Of a DNA stretch of 64,000 nucleotides, positions 24,906 to 32,984 are shown piece by piece. This stretch comes from Alteromonas marina (lineage in GTDB: Bacteria; Pseudomonadota; Gammaproteobacteria; Enterobacterales; Alteromonadaceae). The notes beneath the pieces are model-generated. The model did not search any database. It saw nothing but the letters and a program-made list of their open reading frames with translations, and had not been told where the DNA came from. Positions within the stretch are counted from its first letter, which is position 1, and every line of letters begins with the position of its first letter. Location of the stretch: assembly GCF_000808575.1 (NCBI RefSeq), contig NZ_JWLW01000066.1:62001-126000 (forward strand). The letters run 5' to 3'. The translations under genes were made by a program, and so were the position numbers.

Positions 24906-25227
24906 GTATTGTCTCCCTGGACCACTAAAACTCTTAGTGTGTGTTTCTTAAATCGTTTATATAACGAATTATTATTAATAAGGTCGAAGCCTCACTTTGA
25001 TAATAACCACATCATAAGCGGACGGTCAACTCAGATCAGACGGGTGTTCCACAAAAGTTCAATTTTTTTTCGACTTTTTATCTCCTTTTGTAAATATTAA
25101 CTTACGCTTAACATTTGAAGCACAAAAAACAACCCACCTGTACACTTTTTAAACTTTGCAAATAAAAAAGCGCGGTTTACACCTAGAGTGTACCCGCGCC
25201 TATTCTTATTTTAAGTTATAACACTAT
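24906..25227. other. Intergenic region between two TonB receptor genes
   Basis: 322 bases. They hold the terminator of the upstream receptor (25164-25200), and the promoter of the 22005-24905 receptor must lie in the A+T-rich remainder. I found no convincing Fur box or other operator. Confidence 0.5.
25164..25200 (-). terminator. Terminator of the Oar-like receptor gene
   Basis: In the minus direction GCGCGG pairs with CCGCGC, with an inner TACAC/GTGTA stem and TCTAG loop, followed by TTTTTT. It begins 28 bases past the stop codon. Confidence 0.9.
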
Positions 25228-28173
25228 TTAAAACGAGTAATTTACGCTGAAACGAACATATCTAGGTGTTTGCCATGCGGTCGGTAGACCATAATTTGGG
25301 TTTACATCAGGATTTGTTGGGTCAGCCGAGCTCTCATCGTCATATATTTCATTAACTTCTGTTACACGGTCGTTGTTAAGCAAATTGAAAATATCAGCTC
25401 GAACTACCAATGTTTGATCTTCGCCAATATCTATATTGTATGAGGCAGAAACATCGATTGAGTAATAGCTGCTCGTACGGCCACGCGAGCCACGAGGCGC
25501 TGGCTCACCACCGGCAAAAAACGACTCAGAGTCATAGGCTTGAGCAAAGAGATCTGTAGGGTGATAGCCAAATGCATTTATAGGGCGGCCAGTCCAAAAC
25601 TGTAAGTTTGCCCCAAGGGTTAAGTCGTCAGTTACAGCATAAGCACCGTAAAGCTTAACTTGATGACGTCTGTCATTCGGTAAGTCACCATAAGCATTAT
25701 CAAGCAGACCTGGTTGGTCAAATAAGGTTGTTAAACCTGCATCATCCTGACCGTTGTCTGAGCGTACATAGCCTTCGTTGTTACCCCAGCTATGTGACCA
25801 CGTGTACGCCGCGTTCAGCATCCATACTCCGTCCCAAGCTCGTTGCCACATAAAGTCTACCGCTGCATATTTACGAATTGAATCAGGGTAGCCCAAATCT
25901 TCGGCTGATAGGTCCATGTAAACTAACTCACCTTCAGCACCTGGCAGCTCGGTAGTACCAATACGCATATCAGAATTAGGGTTTGTAAGTACATACTGAT
26001 GAAACCCATCCCAGATATCAGATACGTCGCCGTAGCCATTCGCTGCGGCCCACTCAATAACCGCCGCATCAATTGCCATATCCTCTATAGTGGTAGAAAG
26101 TTCTCGATATGTACCTTGAATTGACATGCTCCATTCATCGTTCAATTGGAATTGGTAACCCGCGATAAATTCATCCGAGTACATTGAATCCAAGTTTTGA
26201 TCCACAATTTCATCTGGTGATTTCGCGGTACCGTCAGCAAATACATCATCAGGCTGAGTTTTAGCGCCCGTCAGATTAGGGATCCCCAAGGCTTCATCAG
26301 CAAAACCTTCAAACGCGTAGTACTCTTGTGTGTAAGTTTCAGCGCCTGCTAGACGAATATTCGTGTTTGCAGCAATAGGTAAATAGTATCTGCCGTAGCT
26401 CGCCCATGCTTTTGTCTCGCCATCACCAAACACGTCCCATACTGCTCCAAGACGAAGTGCCCACTGATTGTCGAGTTTAGCGAAAGACTCACCGTCCGCA
26501 TTGAAGTTTTCGAATGTATCGTTACGAATACCGGCGTTAATGACCAAGGTGTCAGTAACCTGCCATTGGTCTTGAACATAAAAAGCAAAGTTTTCAGAGT
26601 CGAACTGACCACCGACGTTATAATCGCGATAACGAACTTGGTAAATTTCCTCGTTAGCTAGATCGCTGTCATCAACATAGTATAGATAGTATGCACCGCC
26701 TGAGTTTATGGTATTGCTGTTTGAAGTAAGCTTCTCATAATCAACACCAAATCGTACTGAGTGATCGCCTGCGTACCAATCAGCATCCAATCGAATAACT
26801 TCACGTTCATCATCGCCTTGCTCTGCCGTAAAGTTAGCCCATGTATTTGTTGGAACGAACGCTGCCGTGCTGTCATAGCGGTAATAAACAACCGGGTTGC
26901 CATCTAACTCGCTTCGCACGGTTCTGTCTTGTTTGTTAATGCCATACTGAGCAGAGATTGAGAAATCATCATTAATGATGCTTGTCCATTTGGCCGTGTA
27001 GTTTAGCCCACCTTCATCTTCGTAACCTACACGACCGTCAGTGAATTCACCGCCGTCAACAGAGTCATAAGTCGTGATTTCTGTTGAACGTTCATCAGAA
27101 AATGCAGTAATTTCAAGAATATTATTTTCTGTAACGTACCAGTCTAATTTGGCAACCCAAAATGCATCATCATCTTTTTCAAAAAAGCCGTTTTGTGATA
27201 CGCCGCTACTGGTGTTTGTTTGGTCACTTACGTAATTATTTTCAGCTGAACGAGGGTTAAATAGTGCATAGAAGAACAACTTGTCTTCTATTAGTGCACC
27301 GCTCGCCCAGACATTGACATCCCACTCGTCTATTTCATCTCGCGTATTGTCGATGCGATACAAATTGTTTTTGTTATTACGAGACGAATCACGCTGTTCA
27401 CGTAGTGCATCTGGTTCCCAGTAAAAGTTGGCACCCGCTTTGAATTCGTTAGTACCACTTTTGGTTTTAGCGTTGATAACACCGCCTGTTACACGTCCAA
27501 ACTCAGCTGAATAACCACCCGTTTTTACTTCAAACGTTTCGTACATATCAAACGGTGGCTCACTTGAACCCACGCCAGTACGGAAGTTAGTGATGTTTAA
27601 TCCGTTAATGTAGTAACCATTTTCGCCCACAGACGCACCGCCAATTGAAGGCAAATCTCCAAATGCTGAGTCACCCTGAGTAGTACCTGGTGCTAATAGC
27701 GCTACAGAAGTCAGGTTACGTGGGACCGGTACTCTATCGAGTGTAACGCTATCTACAATAATACCCGTGCTTGAACTTGTTACATCAACCATCGCAATCG
27801 TAGTACCAGTCACTTCAATACGCTCTACGTCATCGCTGGCAAGACGCATATCTAGATTTGTTTTGCCGCTAATGCCAACTTTTACAGATTCTTGAATGGT
27901 AGTGCGAAATCCATTCTTTTCGGCGGTAACTTTGTAGTTACCAGCAGGAAGTAATGGAAAGCGGAAGTTTCCTGACTCATCACTTTGTACAGAACGTGTT
28001 AGACCCGTATCTAAGTTTTCGATGGTAACGGTAACATTTGCAAGGCTGCTGCCATTTATTTGAACAGATGTTCCTTGAATAGAACCATTGGTGTTATTTG
28101 CTAAAGCTGGTGCAGTTGCACCAATTGACAGTGCAACCGCTAATGCAACTGCACTTCTCTTGATTTGATACAT
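25228..28173 (-). CDS. Oar-like TonB-dependent receptor with an N-terminal carboxypeptidase-regulatory-like domain
   Basis: A 981-residue outer-membrane receptor: signal peptide RSAVALAVALSIGATAPALA, then a CarboxypepD_reg-like beta sandwich (about residues 30-110; GSIQGTSVQINGSSLANVTV, SDESGNFRFPLLPAGNYKV), a plug with VPRNLTSVALLAPGTTQGDS and GGYSAEFGRVTGGVINAKTK, and a barrel ending YVRFSVNYSF. This is the Oar/OmpA-related TonB class, often linked to peptide or protein uptake; that is family knowledge, not shown here. Both ends have strong signals (terminator at 25164, inverted repeats at 28260). It is probably monocistronic. Confidence 0.93.
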   Translation of the reverse strand: MYQIKRSAVALAVALSIGATAPALANNTNGSIQGTSVQINGSSLANVTVTIENLDTGLTRSVQSDESGNFRFPLLPAGNYKVTAEKNGFRTTIQESVKVGISGKTNLDMRLASDDVERIEVTGTTIAMVDVTSSSTGIIVDSVTLDRVPVPRNLTSVALLAPGTTQGDSAFGDLPSIGGASVGENGYYINGLNITNFRTGVGSSEPPFDMYETFEVKTGGYSAEFGRVTGGVINAKTKSGTNEFKAGANFYWEPDALREQRDSSRNNKNNLYRIDNTRDEIDEWDVNVWASGALIEDKLFFYALFNPRSAENNYVSDQTNTSSGVSQNGFFEKDDDAFWVAKLDWYVTENNILEITAFSDERSTEITTYDSVDGGEFTDGRVGYEDEGGLNYTAKWTSIINDDFSISAQYGINKQDRTVRSELDGNPVVYYRYDSTAAFVPTNTWANFTAEQGDDEREVIRLDADWYAGDHSVRFGVDYEKLTSNSNTINSGGAYYLYYVDDSDLANEEIYQVRYRDYNVGGQFDSENFAFYVQDQWQVTDTLVINAGIRNDTFENFNADGESFAKLDNQWALRLGAVWDVFGDGETKAWASYGRYYLPIAANTNIRLAGAETYTQEYYAFEGFADEALGIPNLTGAKTQPDDVFADGTAKSPDEIVDQNLDSMYSDEFIAGYQFQLNDEWSMSIQGTYRELSTTIEDMAIDAAVIEWAAANGYGDVSDIWDGFHQYVLTNPNSDMRIGTTELPGAEGELVYMDLSAEDLGYPDSIRKYAAVDFMWQRAWDGVWMLNAAYTWSHSWGNNEGYVRSDNGQDDAGLTTLFDQPGLLDNAYGDLPNDRRHQVKLYGAYAVTDDLTLGANLQFWTGRPINAFGYHPTDLFAQAYDSESFFAGGEPAPRGSRGRTSSYYSIDVSASYNIDIGEDQTLVVRADIFNLLNNDRVTEVNEIYDDESSADPTNPDVNPNYGLPTAWQTPRYVRFSVNYSF

Positions 28174-28259
28174 GTACGTATTCCCTGGTTAGTCTCGATT
28201 TAGTATTAAGCTTTTATGAAAAATCAATTAAGCCAACCTAAATCTTTGTATTTATTAAA

Positions 28260-28287
28260 GATAATAAATATTATCCAAAAGGATAAT
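28260..28287. promoter_or_regulatory. Overlapping GATAAT inverted repeats upstream of the Oar-like receptor
   Basis: GATAAT occurs three times in alternating orientation: 28260-28265 forward, 28270-28275 reverse, 28282-28287 forward. This makes two perfect inverted repeats, GATAATA-AA-TATTATC (28260-28275) and ATTATCC-AAAA-GGATAAT (28270-28287). It lies about 90-115 bases upstream of the receptor start. The hexamer resembles the Fur-box unit, but the spacing is not the usual one. Confidence 0.45.
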
Positions 28288-28424
28288 TGACTATACAGAG
28301 CGGAGCGATCAACTCATTTGAGGACAAATTGCGACGAAACGATTCTTTTGAGCGATTACCCGTAGAACCCTCCAAAAATTTCGATAAACTACTAATATAA
28401 ATAAACTTTTTCGCATATTAATAT

Positions 28425-29513
28425 TTACTGTAGATAAAAACCTAACTGCTTTCTCACAGATTCGGGTAACTCAGGCAACGCACTTTTAGGCAATAAAAAT
28501 GTTGCCATATTAAAAAAGTCTAAATAGATACGATTAGATTCAGTAGTTTTCTTCAGATAATGGTGCCCAGAAGACCCTCCGGTCCCAATCTTAGTACCCA
28601 GCATACGCTGAACCATCATTGCATGACGGTAGCGCCAGATAGTGAGTTGTTCGTCTATTTCAGTTAATGCTGTAATCAGTTGAAACGGAAGATTAAAGAT
28701 AGGCTCTTCTGAATACTGCTTTATAAACAGCGCCGAAAGTAAAGCTTTATGACTTAACCGGAATTTACTTTCGTTTCTAAGTTTTTCGAATTTAGCTTCA
28801 TCAAACAGGGCGTCGAAGTTTTCCGTAGTGGCTTGAAGGTCTTTAAGTTCCTGACGTTTTTCAGCCTCTGACAACATATCATTGGTAGAAATGGTGTGCT
28901 GGTCATCCTTCAACATTTCGTCAGCTGCATTTTTGTAGTACTGCCAAAAATCGAACCTTTCGGTTTTTAATAGCGGCATTCTAAATAGCCAATTATCGAC
29001 CAGTTCAAACAAACTCGGTTTGCTTTCGAGGCTCTCTAGTAGCGCCCTATCTTTATCGGTCAGTCGGTTATAAAAGCTTTGCTTATCAAAATCGATCCTA
29101 AAGTCACGTTTTAAGCCGAGAGAAATTTCTAAACGCTTAAACTGGATACTCTGAAAGCCCGATGCGGGCACAAGATAGTCTCGAAACGACAGAAACTGCT
29201 GTGGTGTCATGGTTTCCATAATGGCAATTTGGTCGTTCATAAGTTTTTGAATTTGTATGATTCGCTGCAGTCTGTGTACAACTAACGTTAACTGCTGGTC
29301 TTTCACCTTTTCTTGGTTAAACGTATCAATAACGGCATTAAGTTCGTGGAGGACCTGTTTGAACCAGAGTTCGTAAACCTGATGTACGATAATGAACAAC
29401 ATTTCTTCGTGCGCCGCATCGCCGTATTTCTCACTTTGCAATTCTTGCGCGCCTAGTACCTTATCTAAATGCAAGTAATCGCCGTAGTAGCAGGGCTCTA
29501 TATTTTTCTTCAT
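28425..29513 (-). CDS. kynA: Tryptophan 2,3-dioxygenase
   Basis: A 362-residue TDO homologue. It opens L-tryptophan to N-formylkynurenine with a heme cofactor, the first step of the kynurenine route. Conserved segments are YGDYLHLDKVLGAQ, HEEMLFIIVHQVYELWFKQ (active-site His and aromatic residues), FLSFRDYLVPASGFQSIQFK, WRYRHAMMVQRMLG with the heme-binding His, and GTKIGTGGSSGHHYL, the GTGGSSG loop. It is longer than the usual bacterial form of about 280 residues because of the middle helical region (residues 160-260). No kynureninase or formamidase gene is adjacent. It is the first gene of the aromatic amino acid region. Confidence 0.95.
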   Translation of the reverse strand: MKKNIEPCYYGDYLHLDKVLGAQELQSEKYGDAAHEEMLFIIVHQVYELWFKQVLHELNAVIDTFNQEKVKDQQLTLVVHRLQRIIQIQKLMNDQIAIMETMTPQQFLSFRDYLVPASGFQSIQFKRLEISLGLKRDFRIDFDKQSFYNRLTDKDRALLESLESKPSLFELVDNWLFRMPLLKTERFDFWQYYKNAADEMLKDDQHTISTNDMLSEAEKRQELKDLQATTENFDALFDEAKFEKLRNESKFRLSHKALLSALFIKQYSEEPIFNLPFQLITALTEIDEQLTIWRYRHAMMVQRMLGTKIGTGGSSGHHYLKKTTESNRIYLDFFNMATFLLPKSALPELPESVRKQLGFYLQ

Positions 29514-29783
29514 TTTATTATTGCCTTATTACTGATTTGGACCGTGTAATACTAACACCGTCACCTCGACATCCCCAGAATACAAGCTATACATTATAAG
29601 GTTACATAGCTTAGGGTAACGTCGTTACGCGATGGGCGTAAACGAATGTATCCATTTCAAGCTTGAAGGGTTTGTATAAGCTAAAGATGCTTTTAAGCTA
29701 GATGCTTCTTGTGTAATTTATTGCTCGCATACTATTCAAACCGCTAAAGCAAGATGCTTCCAAAAATTATAAGGGGAACCAAG

Positions 29784-30077
29784 GTGAAACTAGACGATGA
29801 CATTCACAACTATTATGAACATCTTGTATTAGAAAGGATAAGTCAGCTTGGGCTTGATAAAACTAAAAGTCCCGACTATTTGGCCGACTTATGTTGCCTT
29901 GCGTTAAATCAGGTTCCACCGCGCTATATTCGATATGAGGTCGACATGGCATTCTATCTGCCGCAAAGTGAACGCAATCAAATGGAAATGAATGTTGAGC
30001 ACGCAATAAGCAAGGGGTTGAAATACTTAGATGAAACTGAAAAAAGCAGAAAAGACAATATAGAAGAAATAGAGTAG
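29784..30077 (+). CDS. ComFB-family protein
   Basis: A 97-residue protein of the ComFB (late competence development) family: LDDDIHNYYEHLVLERISQL at the start, DYLADLCCLALNQVPPRYIRYEVDMAFYL with paired Cys and the PPRY motif. ComFB-type domains have been linked to cyclic-dinucleotide binding in some bacteria; its role here is unknown. The open frame starts at an ATG at 29754, but the GTG at 29784 is preferred because AAGGGG lies seven bases upstream and homologues begin KLDD. The gene ends six bases from the 3' end of the convergent SRP RNA gene. Confidence 0.82.
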   Translation: MKLDDDIHNYYEHLVLERISQLGLDKTKSPDYLADLCCLALNQVPPRYIRYEVDMAFYLPQSERNQMEMNVEHAISKGLKYLDETEKSRKDNIEEIE

Positions 30078-30083
30078 ATAGTT

Positions 30084-30195
30084 GGGTGGCGGGCCTCCAG
30101 CCACATCCCGGCACATGAGTCGTCTGCTGCGGCTGCTCCCTTCCAGGCCTGACCGGGTTCACAGAGTATCATTGCGGGAGGACCAAAAGCCCACC
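30084..30195 (-). ncRNA. ffs: Signal recognition particle RNA, small bacterial (4.5S) type
   Basis: The minus strand from 30195 reads GGTGGGCTTTTGGTCCTCCC and continues to the SRP domain IV: GGTCAGGCCTGGAAGGGAGC, close to the E. coli 4.5S RNA GGTCAGGTCCGGAAGGAAGC. The ends pair (GGTGGGC / GCCACCC), giving a rod of about 112 bases. The RNA binds Ffh to form the SRP for co-translational targeting. It runs toward comFB. Confidence 0.96.
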
Positions 30196-30249
30196 ATAGA
30201 AACTCGCATTCAAAGCAAAGTCATTCGCCCCTGCTTGATTGCGGGGCGC

Positions 30250-30278
30250 ATTATGACTATTTGGCTTTGAGTTTTCAA
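30250..30278 (-). promoter_or_regulatory. Promoter of ffs
   Basis: Minus-strand TTGAAA (30273-30278) and CATAAT (30250-30255) are 17 bases apart, followed by a G+C-rich discriminator GCGCCCCGC like those of stable RNA genes. The -35 box overlaps the stop codon region of the dehydrogenase gene. The start point near 30243 implies a 5' leader of about 45 bases that must be removed. Confidence 0.75.
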
Positions 30279-31333
30279 CCCTTTATAAAAAATCTCTCTT
30301 CAGCAATAAGGTTTGCAACACGGTTAGTCGCGGCGCCCTCTCGCTCTGCGCGGGTATAAATTTCTTTTAGCGTCTCACCGATTTGTTCAATATGTGTGCG
30401 AAGTGCTTCGTTAGAACTTGATTCCATACGCTGATGAAAGATGTCAATCACCCCACCCGCATTGATTACGTAATCAGGTGCGTACAAGATACCGCGTTGC
30501 TGAAGCAATTCACCAATATCTTCCCGTGCCAACTGATTATTAGCGGCACCAGCAATGACTTTTGCTTTTATTGCCGGTAGCGTTTGATCGTTTATTGCAG
30601 CACCTAATGCGCATGGCGCCAACACATCAACGTTTAAACTTAAAATTTCTTCTGGTGCCACTGCAGTTGCGCCAAATTCAGCCACCGCTTTTTGAACGCC
30701 TTCCGGATAAATATCAGCGACATAGAGTTTAGCGCCCTGCTCGTGTAGATGCTTGGCAAGTCGATACCCAACGTGTCCCATTCCCTGAATAGCCACGCTC
30801 ACCCCGTCTAAATTACGCTTTAAACCATACTCTACTGTCGCTTTCAAACCTACAAACACGCCATAGGCAGTCGACGGTGCAGGGTTTCCATCTGGCACTT
30901 CACCGGCGTAGTGATACTGCGCTTTAACACCCGCTATGTAGTCAGACTCCGTTGCCATAGTTTGCAAATCTGTTACAGAAATTCCTGAGTCCTCGGCGGT
31001 GAAATACTTGCCACCCAAAGACTCTACAAACTTACCCATCGCTTTCATCATTTCCGGCGATTTGGCTTTACGAGGATCGCCGATTATTACCGACTTGCCG
31101 CCGCCAAGCTCTAAGTTAGCCATTGCGGCTTTGTAAGTCATACCTTTAGATAACCTCAGTACGTCGGTCAACGCTTCACCGCTATTGACATAAGGCCACA
31201 TTCGACAGCCACCAAGTGCTGGGCCAAGATTAGTGTTGTGTACAGCAATAATGGCACTCAGGCCCGCCTTCTCGTCGTGATAAAACGCAACATGTTCGTG
31301 ATTATCGAACTCTGGGTGATCAAAAACTGACAT
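30275..31333 (-). CDS. Glu/Leu/Phe/Val-family amino acid dehydrogenase
   Basis: A 352-residue NAD-dependent amino acid dehydrogenase of the Leu/Val/Phe type: substrate domain with GPALGGCRMWPY and MANLELGGGKSVIIGDP, which carries the catalytic Lys, then a Rossmann domain with VAIQGMGHVGYRLAKHLHEQ. Oxidative deamination of a branched-chain or aromatic amino acid is expected; the neighbours (tyrosine and tryptophan catabolism and an Lrp-family regulator) do not settle which. AGGGAAAAT precedes the ATG. It is divergent from the Lrp-type gene, with a 319-base intergenic region. Confidence 0.9.
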   Translation of the reverse strand: MSVFDHPEFDNHEHVAFYHDEKAGLSAIIAVHNTNLGPALGGCRMWPYVNSGEALTDVLRLSKGMTYKAAMANLELGGGKSVIIGDPRKAKSPEMMKAMGKFVESLGGKYFTAEDSGISVTDLQTMATESDYIAGVKAQYHYAGEVPDGNPAPSTAYGVFVGLKATVEYGLKRNLDGVSVAIQGMGHVGYRLAKHLHEQGAKLYVADIYPEGVQKAVAEFGATAVAPEEILSLNVDVLAPCALGAAINDQTLPAIKAKVIAGAANNQLAREDIGELLQQRGILYAPDYVINAGGVIDIFHQRMESSSNEALRTHIEQIGETLKEIYTRAEREGAATNRVANLIAEERFFIKG

Positions 31334-31652
31334 ATTTTCCCTATTAATACTGTAATGAGTTAAAGCCTACCCAAGCCCGAGCTGTCACGAATTCTAAACA
31401 GTGCTCGTTTGGGTCGATGTGAGTGTATGATAACTATTTGCGATACACTTGGAGCCTTAGAGTCGGCCTTGCAAACATCGGCAACATTTTACCAAGTGTA
31501 TCTGATTGCTCTGAGGACAGGCCTTGCGAAGTTTGTTAATGAATTTTACAAACTGAAACACAACGGATTTGAATACTATTTTTCTAGGACAGCTATCCTA
31601 GAATTTTTTTTGATATATAATAAACATCATAAAAACGACGGAAGCAGTGTTA
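31334..31652. other. Divergent control region of the dehydrogenase and the Lrp-family regulator
   Basis: 319 bases without a believable gene. Two inverted repeats lie near the regulator: TTTGT...ACAAA around 31532-31552 with inner partial symmetry, and TTCTAGGA/TCCTAGAA at 31582-31603 followed by eight T. The promoters of both genes should lie here. Confidence 0.5.
31582..31611 (+). promoter_or_regulatory. Terminator-like or operator inverted repeat in the Lrp-gene leader
   Basis: TTCTAGGA and TCCTAGAA form perfect 8-bp arms around CAGCTA and are followed by T8. The structure ends about 41 bases before the start codon of the Lrp-family gene. It could attenuate transcription or bind the regulator itself. 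Confidence 0.45.
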
Positions 31653-32120
31653 ATGAAATTGGATAAGTTTGACCGTGAGATTTTACGCGTACTTCAGCAG
31701 GACGCCACGGTATCAATGGCAGATTTAAGTCAGCGTGTTGGTTTGTCACATACGCCATGTTGGCGAAGGGTCAAGCGAATGGAAGCCGACGGTATTATTC
31801 TTGGTAAGGTCACTCTGCTAAACAGCAAAAAGCTGAATTTGGGCGTGTCAGTATTCATCTATGTCACGCTTAAGAATCATGACGGCGACTCACTGACCGA
31901 TTTTGAAAACGCAGTTCAAAACATTGATGAAATTGTTGAATGCCACACAACTAGCGGCGAAAAAGACTATTTGCTGAAAGTGATAGTGGAAAGTATTGAA
32001 GAGTACGAGTTTTTACTTAAAACGAAATTGACGCACCTCCCTCTTGTTGACCACTTAAGTTCAACTTTTGCGCTCAAACAAGTGAAAAACACCACCGAAC
32101 TTCCCATTAAGCGACAGTAG
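31653..32120 (+). CDS. Lrp/AsnC-family transcriptional regulator
   Basis: A 155-residue Lrp/AsnC protein: N-terminal HTH (DREILRVLQQDATVSMADLS, then HTPCWRRVKRMEADGIILG) and a C-terminal RAM ligand domain (VSVFIYVTLKNHD, VECHTTSGEKDYLLKVIV). Lrp-type octamers sense amino acids. Being divergent from the amino acid dehydrogenase, it probably controls that gene, as BkdR/LdhR-type regulators do. The ATG at 31653 is chosen over the GTG at 31647 because GGAAG lies eight bases before it. Confidence 0.92.
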   Translation: MKLDKFDREILRVLQQDATVSMADLSQRVGLSHTPCWRRVKRMEADGIILGKVTLLNSKKLNLGVSVFIYVTLKNHDGDSLTDFENAVQNIDEIVECHTTSGEKDYLLKVIVESIEEYEFLLKTKLTHLPLVDHLSSTFALKQVKNTTELPIKRQ

Positions 32121-32162
32121 TAAAGAATTATGGGGTCAGTGTCACGACTCTGACCCTAACAC

Positions 32163-32816
32163 TCAAATTGCGTCTGCTTGGTTTTCAGGCCGTGCGTGTT
32201 CAAATGCACTCAACTCGTTACAGTTTTTTACGATTTTACTGATTAGCGGATAGCGATTCATATCCACATTAAAACGCTGTGCATTATACACTTGAGGCAC
32301 TAGGCATATGTCGGCCAATGTCACGTCGAAATCAAAGCAATATTTACCCGCTTGAGTTTGTAAACGTTTTTCAATGCCATCAAAACCAAGCGTGATCCAG
32401 TGAGCGGCCCATTTAGCCACATCGTCTTGAGAAGCATCGAAGTGCCCCTTTAGGGCATTTAACACGCGAAGATTGCCGATGGGCTGAATATCACAAGCGA
32501 TATCTTGCGCCAACGCTCTCACTCTCGCCCGATCTGTTAAGTGCTCGGGCACTAGCCTGTGTTCACTCTCATATCTCTCATCAAGATATTCAATAATGGC
32601 TAATGACTGATTAAGAATGATATCTTCGTCTTCGTCAATGAAAGTTGGAACAAGATGTGCGGGGTTCAGCCGTGAATACTCACTGCTATGCTGTTCACCA
32701 CCATTATTTACAAGATGTACTGGCACATACTCGTATTCAACACCTTTTAAGTTAAGCGCAATGCGCGCTCGATACGAAGCAGTTGAACGCCAATAGCCGT
32801 AAAGTTTTATGCTCAT
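32163..32816 (-). CDS. maiA: Maleylacetoacetate isomerase
   Basis: A GST-fold enzyme of about 217 residues, zeta class, that isomerises maleylacetoacetate to fumarylacetoacetate using glutathione. The signature SIKLYGYWRSTASYRARIAL contains the SSCS-like (here STAS) active-site motif; then PTFIDEDEDIILNQSLAIIE and the C-terminal helical domain (RVRALAQDIACDIQPIGNLR) follow. The ATG at 32816 with GGTGAG upstream is preferred to 32834. It lies downstream of the fumarylacetoacetase gene on the same strand with a 168-base gap, so it may be co-transcribed or separately controlled. Confidence 0.93.
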   Translation of the reverse strand: MSIKLYGYWRSTASYRARIALNLKGVEYEYVPVHLVNNGGEQHSSEYSRLNPAHLVPTFIDEDEDIILNQSLAIIEYLDERYESEHRLVPEHLTDRARVRALAQDIACDIQPIGNLRVLNALKGHFDASQDDVAKWAAHWITLGFDGIEKRLQTQAGKYCFDFDVTLADICLVPQVYNAQRFNVDMNRYPLISKIVKNCNELSAFEHARPENQADAI

Positions 32817-32926
32817 GTACTCACCACTTATCAAACGAGTGTTAAGGAAGCGCCTGCTCGTACTTGTTTATCTGCAGTCAACTTCCTTCATCAACAATAG
32901 TGCGGAAAACAACAAAGCATCTTAAT

Positions 32927-32942
32927 GGTAAACCTATTTACC
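32927..32942. repeat. Inverted repeat between the fumarylacetoacetase gene and maiA
   Basis: GGTAAA and TTTACC are perfect arms around CCTA, in the 168-base gap before maiA. It looks like an operator more than a terminator because no T run follows. Confidence 0.35.
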
Positions 32943-32984
32943 CACTCAAATGCTTATATCCGTTTAAAGCAACCTGCTAAGTAG

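Noticed and set aside
30082-30270. Small frames on both strands at the SRP RNA
   Set aside because: They are translations of the ffs gene, not proteins.
31409-31666. 85-codon plus-strand frame before the Lrp-family gene
   Set aside because: No ribosome binding site, no family likeness, and it spans the inverted repeats of the control region.
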